DNA from: Pholis gunnellus
Lineage: Eukaryota > Chordata > Actinopteri > Perciformes > Pholidae
Direction: 5' to 3'
DNA length: 64,000 nucleotides
Assembly (NCBI GenBank): GCA_910591455.2
Contig: OU342819.1
Coordinates: 15,044,262-15,108,261, forward strand
In this document: positions 25,982 to 39,700 of the stretch, one piece after another
Position numbering within the stretch: position 1 is the stretch's first letter
How the letters are laid out: every line of letters starts with the position of its first letter
Program-made: the position numbers and the translations under genes
The notes under the pieces: model-generated
What the model was told of the DNA's origin: nothing
What the model saw: the letters and a program-made list of their open reading frames with translations, nothing else
The model's database searches: none

Positions 25982-28900
25982 CACATAATATGATAGTAAG
26001 TATAAAAACCTGCCTGCTGCCAGAAATAGAGTCATAATGTATTAACTAGTGTTTGTATGATAATTCTACAGAGTCTACAGAGCTTTTTACGGTGAAGGCC
26101 TACATTGCCTGTCATCCTTTGCCGCCCCACGTTTATTGATGCAGTCGAGAGGAGTTTTTATGGAGGCACGCTGCTGTGCGGCCTGTAATTGCCGGTCAAA
26201 GCACGCTCACCAGAGTTCATAAAGGTTCCTCTGTAAATATATTCAGGTTGGCCTACTGTCACCCCATACAAAAAGAAAGACAGCTTCTGTCTAATGAATG
26301 GGGAGACGAGAGGTATTTCACTGCCCCACTGCGCACACACAAACGCATTCACAGTAGCACCAGGTGAGAACTGAATGCATACTGAGTGTGCAAACTCACA
26401 TACACACATGGGCAAACTGTCCCAAATAAGATTAAGATATATCACACTCTCAACCAGTGAGCCACGTCCTTTGCTTTATTTCACCTTGCAGGTTCCCTCC
26501 TCCTCTCTTGATCCCTCTTTTCTTCTTACATTACGAGCCACAAATGTGAGTTTCCCAACCCTAAAATACAGGAATGTTTTATGAATGAACATGACTTTCA
26601 AAGAGTAGAGGAGGACCCCCAGTGTGTGAGTAATGTGTCATCAAAGATGAGAACGACTGAGTCAGTATGCCCGTTGGTTCAAACGTAGATGTTGATATCG
26701 TGGTCTGGAATGAGTCAGCCATTAAGACGAAAGAAACATGGCTGAAACCTAACTGTATTGTTGCCTGTATGGCACTGCAAAAACATCAATCTTTAGGTTA
26801 TTCATTCATTTGTGAGTCATTATTTTGTGGATTCTACTTGTTCCTGATGCAGTTTTACGTGTTTTAGGGAGTAGAAACAAGTGCCATTGTCTCCAAAGAG
26901 CAGATCACTCCACTGTAGTATCAACGACACAATGGCGCTTGATTCAACAAAAGCAAGCTGATTTGCACTGGAAAGAAGGGGAATTATCTAACGCCCCCTT
27001 GGCTGATGTTGTCACGTTGTATTACTTGTCAAGTGGGCTAGTTTTTCACAGCATGCTTTACGTATTTGGTGTCTGTGTGTTTGAGCCCTTTGCTCCTATG
27101 TTTGCAAGTTGTTTTATGGAAAAAGGGAGGTTAGAGAAAGAGAATAGGGACGTGTTGTGGTTGAGCAGTGAGCTATATCAGACAATGACATCTCCGTCCA
27201 CTCGGGATGCTCAGGAAGAAAATGTTCTGCTGTTACTGCAGCAAACAAAGATCCGCCTTTGAGGTCACTTTGTTTAGAATTTGCTTTGTTACTATGTTTA
27301 GTAAAAATAAGTATTGCATCATTTCAATAGTGCATGTGAACATAAAATGAATCACTGATTTTGCTACGTCATGATGTCTGTATAATGGAAATGTTTTCTT
27401 AAATCATTTTTTTTTTTTTTTTCCATTGTTGTCTGGTTTGGAAATGTGTCCTAAACAATAAGAAATTGAGTACGATTAAAACTATCAAGATGAATAAGCA
27501 GATGCTAAGGAAGGCCCCTTGCCATGCTAGAATGTCACTCCTAGCTTTATAAAGCCTAAAAAAATACAGAATTTAGCCCTCTGGTCATTTGAAGGGTTTT
27601 ATTCGACAACTTAAATTTAGAGTTTAAGAGTGAACACTGGACTACCTTAAAATGATTTGTTTTGGCAGTGCAGAATAACCTTGTTAAGTGCATGTGTGCG
27701 CCATTACACAGTCAGATGCAATGCAATAAGTTGGCATTAAAAAGGATGCGTGAACTTGTCCTCACTGACCTGCTTTTACAATCTAATTGCCGTACTCAGT
27801 GTCCTCTACAACAGACCACTGAGTGCACTGTGCATTTGGCTGATTGATTTCATATGTTGCTTTCCTTCTAAGCCTCTCTTCTCTGCCCTCCCTCTTCCTC
27901 GTCCTCTTGCTTGGTTAATTACTGTGATTGATTAATTGACTGGTGTGACGTCCCTCACAGTCCTGTGGAACGTAGTGTGTCACACCAATCACACTCTGAA
28001 AGATTGAGGGAGGCCAAGGTTAAAGGTATAACAATCTGGCAGAAAACAGTGATGTTGACCAAGCAAGACACTGAAAATCTAATTTCCATACAGCCTCTAT
28101 CTTTTGATCACACCATAACAAAAAGCCACTGAAGCATGCCATCCTTCTTTAGATTAGTGGCCCTTGACCAAGGGAGTGAATTAAGGGATCAAAGCGGGCT
28201 GTAGGATGAATCATCAGTGGAAGCTGCTGAACAAACACAAGTGTATAACTATTGTTTTCACAAAAGCGGCGGAAGATGAAAGACACAGGGAACAAGAGAG
28301 TGATTATAGTTTGGACTACGCTGATCCTTGTACTTACGACATCAGAGTTGGTATAATTAATCAAAACGCATGCATATGCAGACATACGGCGCTGTTAAGT
28401 AAAGAGGCCCCTTGCTGTAATGTCCTGAAGAGCAGAATTAAGTGTTTGGATAAGATAAGCTTTCAAAAACATATTTTCAAATTAGTTAACGTATTACAGT
28501 ACTACTGAGATATGAACATTCAGTATTAAAGTTCTGCATCTAAAAGGCATCCCAAAAAAACAATGCCTCCAATCCATTTGCAGGCCCAGGGCGCCAATGT
28601 GCATTACTTCAAATATGCCTCTGTGTACAAATCATAAGCCATTAGTGCATCTGTGGGACTGTAAAAAGCGACAGATTGGATCCCAATGGTGCAGTGCTTA
28701 GTAAACACAACTAAAGAGACACCCAGTCAGGGCACAGTGATCTGGGCCATTACGTCTAACCTCTGCGTGTTCTCTGGTCTCACTGGGATGGGGGTGAGGT
28801 AACACATGGCTAGACATGCTTACACAAACACATTGCTATCCAGGCTGCTTGCCTCGTGGGAGCTGGTTTATAGGTTTGACTAAATATTGCCCAGTAAATT

Positions 28901-31900
28901 GCGGCATCTGCTAAACACAGCACGGATGATCAATGACAATACCATGCAATAATGAAGAATATAATGCATTCCCTTACTCGTCTGCTGTGGTGTAATTTGT
29001 ATAATGTAGCCGAACTGAAAACCCACAAGCAAGCTTGGAAGTGTGCTAGAGTACGTGGGTATGCTTTGGCCCATTTCCACTAACCTTGCTTTCTGCAACC
29101 CCTAATCCCCTCCCCTCCGAAGCTCTTAGCCTGAGCAATTTGACAGAGGGAGTAATAAAGTGTGGAGTGCTGGGGTGAGCCAATCTGCAACAAGGCACCA
29201 GGTGTTGGAGATAATGTTCCGCTGGAGCATTTCTTGGCGTGTGGCGCAAAGTTCATCGTAGCTGCAGTTTTGATCGATGGCGAGTTACAGATTGAGTCCT
29301 CAACCAAGTGCTGCCGTTAATAAATCCTGACTCAGACAAAAGGGGGCTGCAGCGGGGAGACTGGCAAAGACAGCTATTGATCTTTTGGTCAAGCACAGGC
29401 CGATAAGCCAAACTATGGTTTTAGATGTATAAAAGCTGACACTGCAGAACAAAAAGAGGGAAAATGGGGCAAACGGCATTCAAGAAGACGGCAGAGGTGA
29501 CCTTTTGAAATGTTTTTTTTGAAAGCTAATTAATTGGGTACATTGAAATTCAAATTGGTAGACCTGGTATTACAAACAAGCAAGTCATGAGTCACTTCCA
29601 GAAGATATACTATTCAGAAGAATCCTGACATTGATTCTTCCCTCAGGCTAACCCAGTATTTATTCCAAAATACAAACAGTATGGACCAGTGTCTAGTGTT
29701 TGGCATCTACTCTATATTATCTAGTTTTACTCTGTAGATTAAAATGCTTATTTTCTTAGTTTTGCCAGCTATTTTTAAGTCTAACTGCTGTGTCAAATGT
29801 ACATTTGTAGTCATCAGACTATATTAAACATTTCAGTGAGTCCAGTAAAATATAATTGTCATATATATCATTTTAGATAAACCTTTTTCACATAAAATAT
29901 TATCTGATGAAAAATACCAGTTGAATGATGAAGAATGCAGCTTTGCTACTCTGAGACATCCTGACTGTCAACATTTTTTGTGATGTTTTAATGTTTTCCT
30001 GCACTTGCAGCAAGGACAGTATGTATTGTAACAGATTTGTGTATTTTCACATTGTGTTTAGGTATTCCTATCCCGTGCAGTGCCAGTGTGCCTGTGTGAC
30101 AGCTAACGTAACAGTGGCTTTGCGCAACCATGAGGCGGAAATTTAGTACGAGACAGTACATCAAGAACACCGCTGTTCCCCCAACACACAGCTGCAAAGG
30201 GACTGACCAGAAGTGGTATGGACTAACAACAGTGGTAACTAACCTTTTAAAGATGGTACTTTATTTATGGCTATTTGTCTCTGTTTATTGAAAAACCTTT
30301 TCCATCGCTTCTTGTCCCCGTCTCCCTGCCCCCCCAGCACTCCATCCCCAACGAACCTGTCTGTTCGGGGACAAGACCATCTTCCCCCATCTCCTGATGG
30401 GCCAGCGGATGGTATAAACCCTCAATGAACCTACCTCTTTTTTTTCTTTGAGTAGTAAAGAGAAGACATGTGCCGTGGGTCCAGTTTGACAACTACCACA
30501 AAGGAGTGGGAGGAGGAGTTGCAAACTGATTACTGGTGCTATTGGTGTCTTGATGTTTCGTTTTGTGTAATAGTCTTTTTTTAATGATATCACTGAACAA
30601 ATCATCTCTTCCATCATTTGCTCTAATTAGATTTAAAACAGTAGATGCCGTTTTCAGGTATTTTCAATCATAAATTGCAGATCCAGCACTGATGCGTTTC
30701 ATCAAAGTACAGTTCTATCATTTAGTTTACAGCAGTGAAGTGTGTGCAGTTGCTCTTCAAAAGGTTTGATTAATTCAAAGCTCCGTCAGATGCTGAGCCA
30801 GGCCACGGCCCCCTGGCAATCGGATCGCCTATCAGCGATCTTGAGGGACCACGAGTGGACAATATGACAAAAACAAACACTTGTTACGTCCTATCCACAA
30901 CTTTGCAGAAGTAGGTATTATATTTACACTATGTCAAAATTCAATAGTAAAAGACGAACAAAAAAAACTAAATGATGCGGTCTGCACAATTAATCTCTAA
31001 GAACCTTAGCAAGACCGGCTGCAGGTCTGAGTCATCTGCAGGCTGGAGAAATGGGCGAGGTAAAGTGGTCGATGAGTCTCGAGAGTCTGTAGAGGTAGAC
31101 ATATAAATAAACTTGTAGGTAAAAAAAAAACAGACAGGGATCCAGCAGGATAAGAGGATGTGATGGATGCAGCTGGCATATATATAAGCCCCTCACAACG
31201 CGATCTGGGGGCTCTTTTTTGTTGTCTTTGATGTGATGATCGCTGGCGTGCGCCAGGGCTTCATTACCATCCCTCACATCAGCGGTGATACATTTCCATC
31301 TCAACCAATGTTTATCTCCTCATGAACTTTCTCCATTGTAAAGTTTAGGGAGTGTGGTTGTGGGCTTTCATATACAGTATATGCATATAATTCCCATTGC
31401 AACAGGCATGCAAAGTTAGGGGAATACAGGAGTCAACAGTAACCGGTGTTTGGGAATGCCCAAATCAAAAGCCAATCTTCTGACATGCACTTCACAAGTA
31501 CATTGGGCTGCATCTCAAACTCTGGAATCTGGAAAACTTTACTAAAAAGCAAAGAACGCTGTTTATTATCTGTAGTTTACTTTCGTTTTGGATGATTTGT
31601 ATGTGGGTTTTATGAAGAGAGCAGCACTTACAGTAAACGACTATAGGATGTATGATGAAAGACTATAGACTTTCATTAGACAATCAGATCAAACTATCCA
31701 CTCAGATGCTTTATGGGCCCACATAGCAGGAGAGAGAGAGACTGACTGAGAAAGATAAAGAGACACAGCGAGAGAGGGAGAGAAAAGCCAGACTCAGACC
31801 CTCCTATACGTGACCAGACTAGTGATGCTGTGATGAATTACCGGTAAAGCTCCATAGCAAAACTCTTCCTTTACTCCACCAGTCCGTGTTGTGAGAAACA

Positions 31901-31918
31901 GGCCACAGCATAAGAGAT

Positions 31919-31934
31919 GGGGGGGGGGGGGGGG
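31919..31934. repeat. Poly-G run of 16
   Basis: Sixteen consecutive G on the plus strand inside the 32.7-kb intron. Confidence 0.9.
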
Positions 31935-34344
31935 AAATGTCACACAGACAATATATGCCCACTCAACCAGCACACATCATCCATTTAAAAACACATCTAT
32001 GCAAAGTGCCCCTGCATATGCTGCCAATACTCTGCACTCCCTTGCAGAAGATAACTGCCATAGTGCCCAAACGTTCAATAAATTACGTTTTCAAGCAGGG
32101 GACGTTCGGGATCACAGGTGGGCCGCCACATCTTCTTGCGCTGCCGGGCAAACAATAGACAGAGGATATGTTTCACAATCAATCAGGTCCATACTCACTC
32201 TCTCTGTGACTTTATTACTTAAGGAAATTCTTAAAAGCGGCGTACATCTGGCAGCCAATTGCTTGACATGATGGACTGCCGTTGAGTCCAAGTAGGAGAG
32301 AGTATGAAACGAGCGTGTTCTCCACATGGCAAATAGCAGTTGGCATGTACACACATTCACATTGCACCACAATCTAGCAGTGGATCATCTAAGGTAAACA
32401 ATAAAAGAATATGTGCTGCAGTAAACCTAAACTTAAATCTCAGGAGCCCCAACATGAAAAACGTATCACTCTCTTTGAAAACACAAAAACAAAAGTTGAG
32501 GCATTCGTTTTCACAAAAATGAAACACACTCATATTGCTATAACTCCCATCGGAAACTGGAGAAAACAGCCCCTGGGCTTAAAAAGCTGTTCCGAAGAAG
32601 CTGCACTTGCTCTCAGGTGAGTCAACCTAACAGCCAATCAATATACAGTATATCCAGTGTTCTGTACTCTCCTGCAACAGCTCTTTATCTCTTTCTAACC
32701 CACTCACAAACACAGCTCCCTCCACGGGCTGCGACAGGCTGACACATATCAGCACTGCAGGGATAATCCATATGCTTGCTAAATGTCAGTGTCTCAAGTC
32801 CATAAGGTATAAGGTTAAAAGAGAGAGGACAAAGGATAGGAGGCAACCTACAGGGATCAAAACGCGTTGGGCTCTCAGATCTCCTAACAGGAAAAAAAAG
32901 AGTTGCATTTACGCAGGATGCTTTGTGTTGTCAGCAAAGGCTTGCATGAAAACAAAAAGATATCCCTCAAGGGAAATAGAGTTTGCAAAAGTTACTAGAA
33001 CGGAAAACGAAGACATAAGTTTTGTTTGGGAACACTTTCTGTAAAATGGTGCAATCATTGAACTGTGATGCGGCAATTTTTTCAACAGAATGGCTCTTTT
33101 TTTTTTTTGAGCCTTGGGAGTAATGGCAATATTCTGAGTAGTTTCAACTTCAGTTTCAGGCAAGTTATACTCTATTTATAGTATCCAAGGTGTTGCAAGA
33201 GTTGCTTTCAACATCTCAAGGGAGCACTACTGCTGGATCAAAATGTATTATGGCACTTTGCAAAACAATTGAGCACCAAAGACAATTAAAAGTCAAATAG
33301 ATGTGAGTTCCACTTAGTAGCAAGCGGGCGAATGAGCATCTGGCAATTGGCGAGCGTCAGGCGTTATTTACATTGCCTCAAAGTGGATGGTGATGAGGAA
33401 GAAAATCAATGTGGATGCAAACAGTGTAATGGCAGAGTAATGTGTTCCCCTGGGCAAGCAACAACGAAGAAGTCATGTCAGGGGTGATGCAGAGTAGAAG
33501 GCGGTATTCAGTTGCCTGTTTCTACCAGCCCTTCCCACTGCCACATTCAATCCACATGCACATCTCAACTCCTGGAGTCAGTCTTCAAGGCTGCCTTCTC
33601 CGGCTGCCTCTTCAGAATGCTAACTCTGCAGGGCCGCCAATCAAAGCAGTGGATGGTATGGTAAACAAGAATGTAAGGGAATGGGATCAGATTCACATAT
33701 ACAGGGGGTGACGTTGTGGATGGGTGATTGATGTTGTTTATTCTGGGTCATTCTCTTCCTCTCAAAATGCACACAACGAGAGAGGTGGGAGCATGCAAAC
33801 TTGACCTGCTTTTGTTTGAGCTGTTGTGGATCGATCAGGGATTCATGGTTTTGACCCTGATCCCTGGCCTCTCTTCTTCCATTGGACCACTCAACCTGTC
33901 CGTCAGGTATCAATCAATACTGCTCTTAGAGCTCCCCACAGTTTGATTCAAGCAGCCAGTAGGATTCCAACACTATATACACTCTACGGCTGTGATATAA
34001 GAGCACACGAACACCTCCATTCCTGCCATTTGATCAGGCCACAAGGACATACCAGTTTGTGCTTTCTAACTTCAGATAAGAGACATTACCTTTGAAAGCA
34101 ACAATGATATGATGTGAGAAAAAAACAAGAATTCAGGTCCAAGTTATATGTCTTTCTGACAGAAAGTAATGCTTATTTCTTGGTAACGTCATCCTAATGA
34201 GACAATACTTTGATCCTGCCCTAGATTGTAAACTCTAATTCACAGTTGATAGTAGACCTGAAATAAAGAAACCACACTTTAAACTTAAAGAGAAATTAAT
34301 CCTGTACAAACCAGTATGATTAAATCACAGACCAGTCCAATTAT

Positions 34345-34349
<5 letters not shown>

Positions 34350-34392
<43 letters not shown>
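34350..34392. repeat. (GA)n microsatellite
   Basis: About 21 perfect GA units, followed by an interrupted GCGAGAG end. Confidence 0.97.
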
Positions 34393-34398
<6 letters not shown>

Positions 34399-35838
34399 CT
34401 TCGTCTAGCACCACTGAGTAGAGGGCTCACTTTGCCATTAACTGAGAAGATGTGTGTTTTGGGTCAGCATCATCACTGCACTCCTCCTGACCTTTCTAAC
34501 TGGCCACCAGCTGGGAGGTTGTTCGCCCTCCACCCATCTATCACTCCCAAGTCCATCCTCCCCTCTAAAGGTCCAGCCCTTCCGTACACTTCTGACCCTG
34601 TCACCCCCTTTGTCTGTCCTTACTCCTGCCTGCTAACTTTAAAGTGATAGATACCCAACCACGAAGAAACCTCAGAGATGAAGTTAAAGTCTTGAAATTA
34701 GACTATTCAGTTTTTTTACGATTTGGAAGAAAACCACCAACAGTTTTGAAGTCAGTACTTTGTGCGTAAAACCCAGCGTGTTTTGAAAAAAAAATAATTA
34801 AACAATAGAGGCAAGTCAGCATGTCTGCACCGTGTCCTCTGTCCCACATGCTGCCTTTTCCTTGCAATGTGCACGATCAACTGTGACTTGCACTCTGCAT
34901 CGCTTGCCAATATTCCTTCTCCCTCTTCACTTTCTTCCCACTGTTTTCCCTCGCTCTTTGAGACAGTACAGCCATGCCGCAGGTGCCTCACTATGGGTGC
35001 CCCCGGCAACAATCGGCACAAAGATGACAGACTCGGTAGAGATTTGGACGCCCGATACGACAACAGAGAACAAATCAAGGTTCGGGACAAGAAGCTAATG
35101 AAGTCGTAAAATGTGCAAAACAAGCAAAGTCGGGCTGCAGTCTGTGGGAGTCTGGGAAGCAATCAACTCTCGGTTGGCCAAGCAGAAATTTCAAAGAGAC
35201 TTCAATATCAGGCTACAAGGCACAATTCTCAGTTTTAAGACCACTCAGAGTCAATCAAGCTCTTCTCGGGAAGTGTTTTTCCTTAACTACTGAGTGAATG
35301 AGTGAAACTGACACAAGTTTCCAGGGGCCATCTCACTCCAGGATGACTTGTCATATATTCTTTCTGAACCCTTTTCCTCTATCAACAGTCCTTTATCCCT
35401 CTGTCTTTCCCTGTGTGCGTCTGTGTGTTTCAACTGTTTAATAGCTCAGCCGAGGCTACCCCTCGTCCCCTTCCTGCCAACTGCCTGTGGCTGTAACTTC
35501 AAAGTCTCTTTCTTTGCTTGTTTATCCACACCGCCTGTCCCCTACATGTTACTGAAACTAAACCTGCATTTTTATATTTCACCGAAGACAAAGAAAGAGC
35601 AGTGGATTTGTCTGGTTTGTAACAGCTGCATCCGTCCACCTGTATGCAACAACTCTGTATTTGTCGTGCTAACATTAGCCTTGTGAGTGAGGGAGGAACA
35701 AAGTGGCAGAGAGAGTGTGAATGAGTACATCTGTTTGCACAAGTTCTTAGAGAGTGCCAGCACACATATACAGAAGTCTGGCTGAAAGTGTGAATACGTA
35801 TGTATGCACATGTCCATTTGTGCCCATATGGGCTGAAC

Positions 35839-35870
35839 TGTGTGTGTGTGTAGGTGTGTGTGTGTGTGTG
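35839..35870. repeat. Interrupted (GT)n microsatellite
   Basis: A GT run broken once by TAGG. Confidence 0.95.
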
Positions 35871-36030
35871 GGCCGGGGTGAAACAACACTATACGGCTGG
35901 CGGTGGTAATCAAGCTCACTAATTACTTCCTGAGCTGAGAGAGTTGTCAGAGAAAGGAGGAGCTGCCACAGATGGTGAGAGACCCACACTGACACCAGGA
36001 TATCCTACCTCTTCATCATTAGAGCTGAGC

Positions 36031-36031
<1 letters not shown>

Positions 36032-36058
<27 letters not shown>
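36032..36058. repeat. (TG)n microsatellite
   Basis: About 13 TG units, 450 bases downstream (in transcript sense) of the first CUB exon. Confidence 0.97.
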
Positions 36059-36062
<4 letters not shown>

Positions 36063-36511
36063 CTGAGCTATTGAGAGAAGGAGTGAGGGTGTGTGACCAA
36101 GATTGAGTGTTCAAATTACAGTTTAAAACCACAGACCACATGACACGCCCCGAAGGGAAAAAACGCTGAAAACTAGATAATAAACAAATACTTCACTCTT
36201 CTATAGATTATGTTCATTGTAATGATAGTATCAGTAGTACTTGATCATGTTTTACTTTGCTGTTTGATCAATGCCTGCTCTTCTGCTATCCCCCAGACAT
36301 TTCAGACAGCTATGTATCTAGATACAGTCACTTAAAGCTGGCTAAGATCCAATGAACCTAGTCAAAACCCATCCACTTCCAACCATACCAGCCCATTTCC
36401 TTCATCTGCAAAAGTGCCTGTCGAAAGGTTGTGTACCAGTGGACTCCCCTTCCCTTCCTGTCCCAAGCTCCGCACGCTCTCCAGACAAATTGCTAGGGAC
36501 TGACTACTCAC

Positions 36512-36719
36512 CACTGTGAAGAGCCGTCAGTGCCGCTGACCTCGAGCAGGTCATAGTCGTCCTCCAGCTGAAAGTCAGAGAATACCAGGGCAATGGTGTC
36601 TCCTGGCTCGGCCAGCACAGTCCAGGTGCAGTCGGCATTGTTGTTGTACTCAGTTGGGTAATTGGGGGTGGTGATCACCCCACTCTGGCCCCTCAGTGTC
36701 CCGCCACAGCCATCATCCG
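36512..36719 (-). CDS. csmd2: CSMD exon encoding the first two thirds of a CUB domain, probably CUB 2
   Basis: This 208-bp internal exon begins the CUB module that follows the Sushi domain. It reads DDGCGGTLRGQSGVITTPNY, then NNADCTWTVLAEPGD, LVFSDFQLEDDYDLLEV and TDGSSQW. The C-G-G-x-L start, SPNYP-like turn, NADCTW and the acidic LEDDYD motif are typical of CSMD CUB domains. The acceptor is CTGCAG|CGG at 36721-36720 and the donor is CAGTG|GTGAGT at 36511-36506. The exon takes two bases to finish an Ala codon and leaves TG of a Trp codon, which the G of the exon at 3835 completes. An open frame continues upstream into the intron and can look like a longer protein, but that part is not coding. 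CRADD, CGGTLRGQSG and GSSxW resemble csmd2 more than csmd1 as I remember them. Confidence 0.96.
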
Positions 36720-39700
36720 CTGCAGGGAGCACAGGAGAGATAAAGGGCTGAAAAGCTATATAAAAGGAGGGAAATATAAACACAAATAATCGCAGCCTTG
36801 TGTTGCAGGGATAACTGAAGATGTACAGACACACAGAACCAGTATGAGTGGGAAGGTAGTAAAAGGCTAATAAACACAACGATACGATACCCACGATACA
36901 ACACTCTCTTGAAGCAACAAGCTCACTCTGTAAAACAAGAGCTAAAACTTTCTCCACTGAAAGAGACCTTCCAATGTTGTAAACACATAGGTACATTATA
37001 TCTTAACAAACAACATTATATAATTTCAATCCAGAATTTCAAAATATAAATACATTGGCTGTATTATGGACAATACAGGCATTACACACATGTATAAAAT
37101 GTCAAAATTAATAATTTAATTGGACTGATATAGATAAAGCTCAATTATTATCACGCCAATAAGATGGCAGACATGCTGACGACTGATGATGCTGATGAGG
37201 CAGACGTAATGATTCAGCAAGAGAAGTCTTCCAAACTATGTCACATAGGCTAATTTAAGTGGGTGAAGTTTTACCAGGATCCTTTTGTGCTCTATAAATA
37301 TGTATTATTTCTACATTTTTTTTAAGGCAGCAAATTATCTTTTAGCCACTAGCCAAAGTGCAGATTTTCAAAGTGCATGAAAATGTGCAATGACTTACAG
37401 CATATTGTTCCTTTGTCTGCAATTGTTGCCATAGGCCATGAGACACCATGATTCAAAATGCCCTAGAGTGTTTACCATCAGCACAGAGCAGGGTAGAGTG
37501 TGTGATGAAACCTAATGCAATTAGGGGGGGGGGGAGGTGATTAAAGTCTGATTAATTCAGATTTATGTAAATCAACACAACTCTTCCATCCTCAAAACTG
37601 CTTTAAGGAGATCATTAAATAACAAAGCATGCATCTAATGCATCTCCCCTTCCAAGCTTCTGATATGTTCATTACAGCTCTCTGCACTTTCAATTCCTGC
37701 GTGGAATTTATGGAAATATTTGAATACTTTAAAACATGGTGTGCATACGTCACTTCAGTATGTACCGGTGAAAAATGGAGACACATCAAAATGAGTTTTC
37801 AGAAATGTCTATTGGTGCGCCTCTGTACCGGGGTGGCGTGGGATTCATTTGTGGGGCGGCCAGCTAGCTGTGTGTGAGGTGTTTCAAAAGGGGGGGGTTG
37901 GGGGAGGGTAGCTCAGAGGTGCCAGGCCCTGTCTATCATCCATCCTACCTGTCACCACGGCAACCCCCCTAAGGGAGGGCAAGCGAGTGTACGGACGAGC
38001 GGAAACTTGTGAGGTGTGAACTTGAATGGGAGGGAAACCACGGCAGAAGGGCAAGAAGAAGGGGATGAAGAGGATGACAGGTGACAAGCGAGGATGGGCG
38101 AGACAAAAAGTGCAGAGGGAGGGTGGACAACGAGGAAAGAGAGACGGCGAGAGGGGTGACAGGTGATTGTTGCAGTGGGAGCGACAGGAAGTAGAAGGTA
38201 GACGGAGGAGAGGATGAGGAAGTGCATTGATATTCCACACAAGACGGTTTCTTCACACTTGAAGGGATGCCTCTGACGCTCCCCTTCACCTTGGCTCTCT
38301 CTGCTGCTCCATTTTTTGGCTGCCGCTCGCCGATGCAAGTGCTCTGTGACAATGGAAACTTAAATGGTTCTACCATGGACTGCATGAAACGTGCAATATG
38401 TGAGGTGTGCAAATGTATCAAATCAGTCAATTGTAGAGGTCATGATCTTTCCCAACAGGACACATTTTCAGGCTTGTCACTTAGGACGTCATGGTTTTCC
38501 ATAAAGTCTAAGGAGCATGGTAACCAAGATATGTGGACGCATAAGCAATGCATGCGAGCTATAAAAGCATTCATGCCATCAAAAAGGCATGTTTATACGC
38601 ACCAACGATTCACACAGCTATAGCTATAAAACTATATCTGGGATTTTAAATGGAACAACTAAATGTGACACAATACCACTCAAATTCAGAGTGTCTTTGT
38701 ACTAGGTGGAATAAAGCTTGTGCACAAACCACAGATAAATAAGTGTGTGTGTGTGTGTGATACCGTAGTTATAGGCAGTGACATTTAGAAAGATATGCTT
38801 AGGGGTTAAGAGAGAGTGTCAGGAGCTGAATAAAAGAGTGATGTTTAATCATTTCTAAGTATCCTCATGACAAGTGATGCAGTTTTTAAGATTATAGCTA
38901 AGCGACCAAATTGATGACTATAAGACACGTAAAACATTATCTGTGCCATCAATGTCTGGCTACCATTGTATGGCTCGACAGCGCTGGCACGTTTGCCCTC
39001 TCCGTAGTTCAGAATGGCGACCGTGCCAAAATGTTCTCCCCTGCTCCCCAAAGTACAGTGTCACATGTGTGCTTTTACACAAGTGGGCAGGGTCTATAAT
39101 TAAGGTGACATTAATTATACACTCATGCATTATGAAGGAGCACTCAGGTGTACACGTATAATTTTCTGTGGCACTGGGACACCACAATTAATCACTGGGA
39201 AAATCGCTTGTTTCTAAAACTTGATGGCATGTAATTTCTGCTGAAAGGGTAGCACAATCACATCCTTTAGATACACACGTCCATAAAATGGCTTAGTTTA
39301 GATCTGTACAGCAAATTGTCAGTGAATTGTGGAGAAAAAGAGAGGGAGGGGAGATGACAGAGTTCTTCACAATTTTACATAAAATTGCACAAAAAAAAAC
39401 AGATTGCAAAATGTGCACATAACAATTTGACATTTGGATGTGAAGCACAGGCATGTGCATGTGTCTGTGTGTGATTGGGTAGGTGGGGACTGTGCTGGCG
39501 CATTGGTGCCCAGCCATGTGGGCTCCTATGTGGGCTTCCTGACTCCCAGCCCGGTTGCAGATGGCACTGTGTCTCAGCGCTCTGCTCAGCATGCACACTG
39601 ACATAAACCATTGGCCACATGGACACAGCAAATGGACATACACGGACATGCAAACTGTCACGTGTATGACATGTGGTTGCATTTTAATTGTGAAGAAAAT

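Larger units (their letters stand above)
3836..36511 (-). other. csmd2: Giant CSMD intron splitting one CUB domain (32,676 bp, phase 2)
   Basis: This intron runs from GTGAGT at 36511-36506 to TACAG at 3840-3836. Every open frame I inspected in it is short, lacks homology I recognise and looks like chance. Non-coding content includes microsatellites (8361-8456, 21685-21708, 25911-25977, 34350-34392, 35839-35870, 36032-36058), a 16-base G run (31919-31934), a related sequence pair at 24277-24330 and 25862-25915, a possible hAT remnant near 12338-12690, and AT-rich unique sequence otherwise. Large introns are a known hallmark of CSMD genes. Confidence 0.88.

Noticed and set aside
26825..27262. 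145-codon plus-strand frame.
   Set aside because: No motif, no splice support and no start context of note.
36720..36996. N-terminal extension of the open frame containing the first CUB exon.
   Set aside because: A clear CTGCAG acceptor and the phase-matched join to 40429 show that this part is intron.
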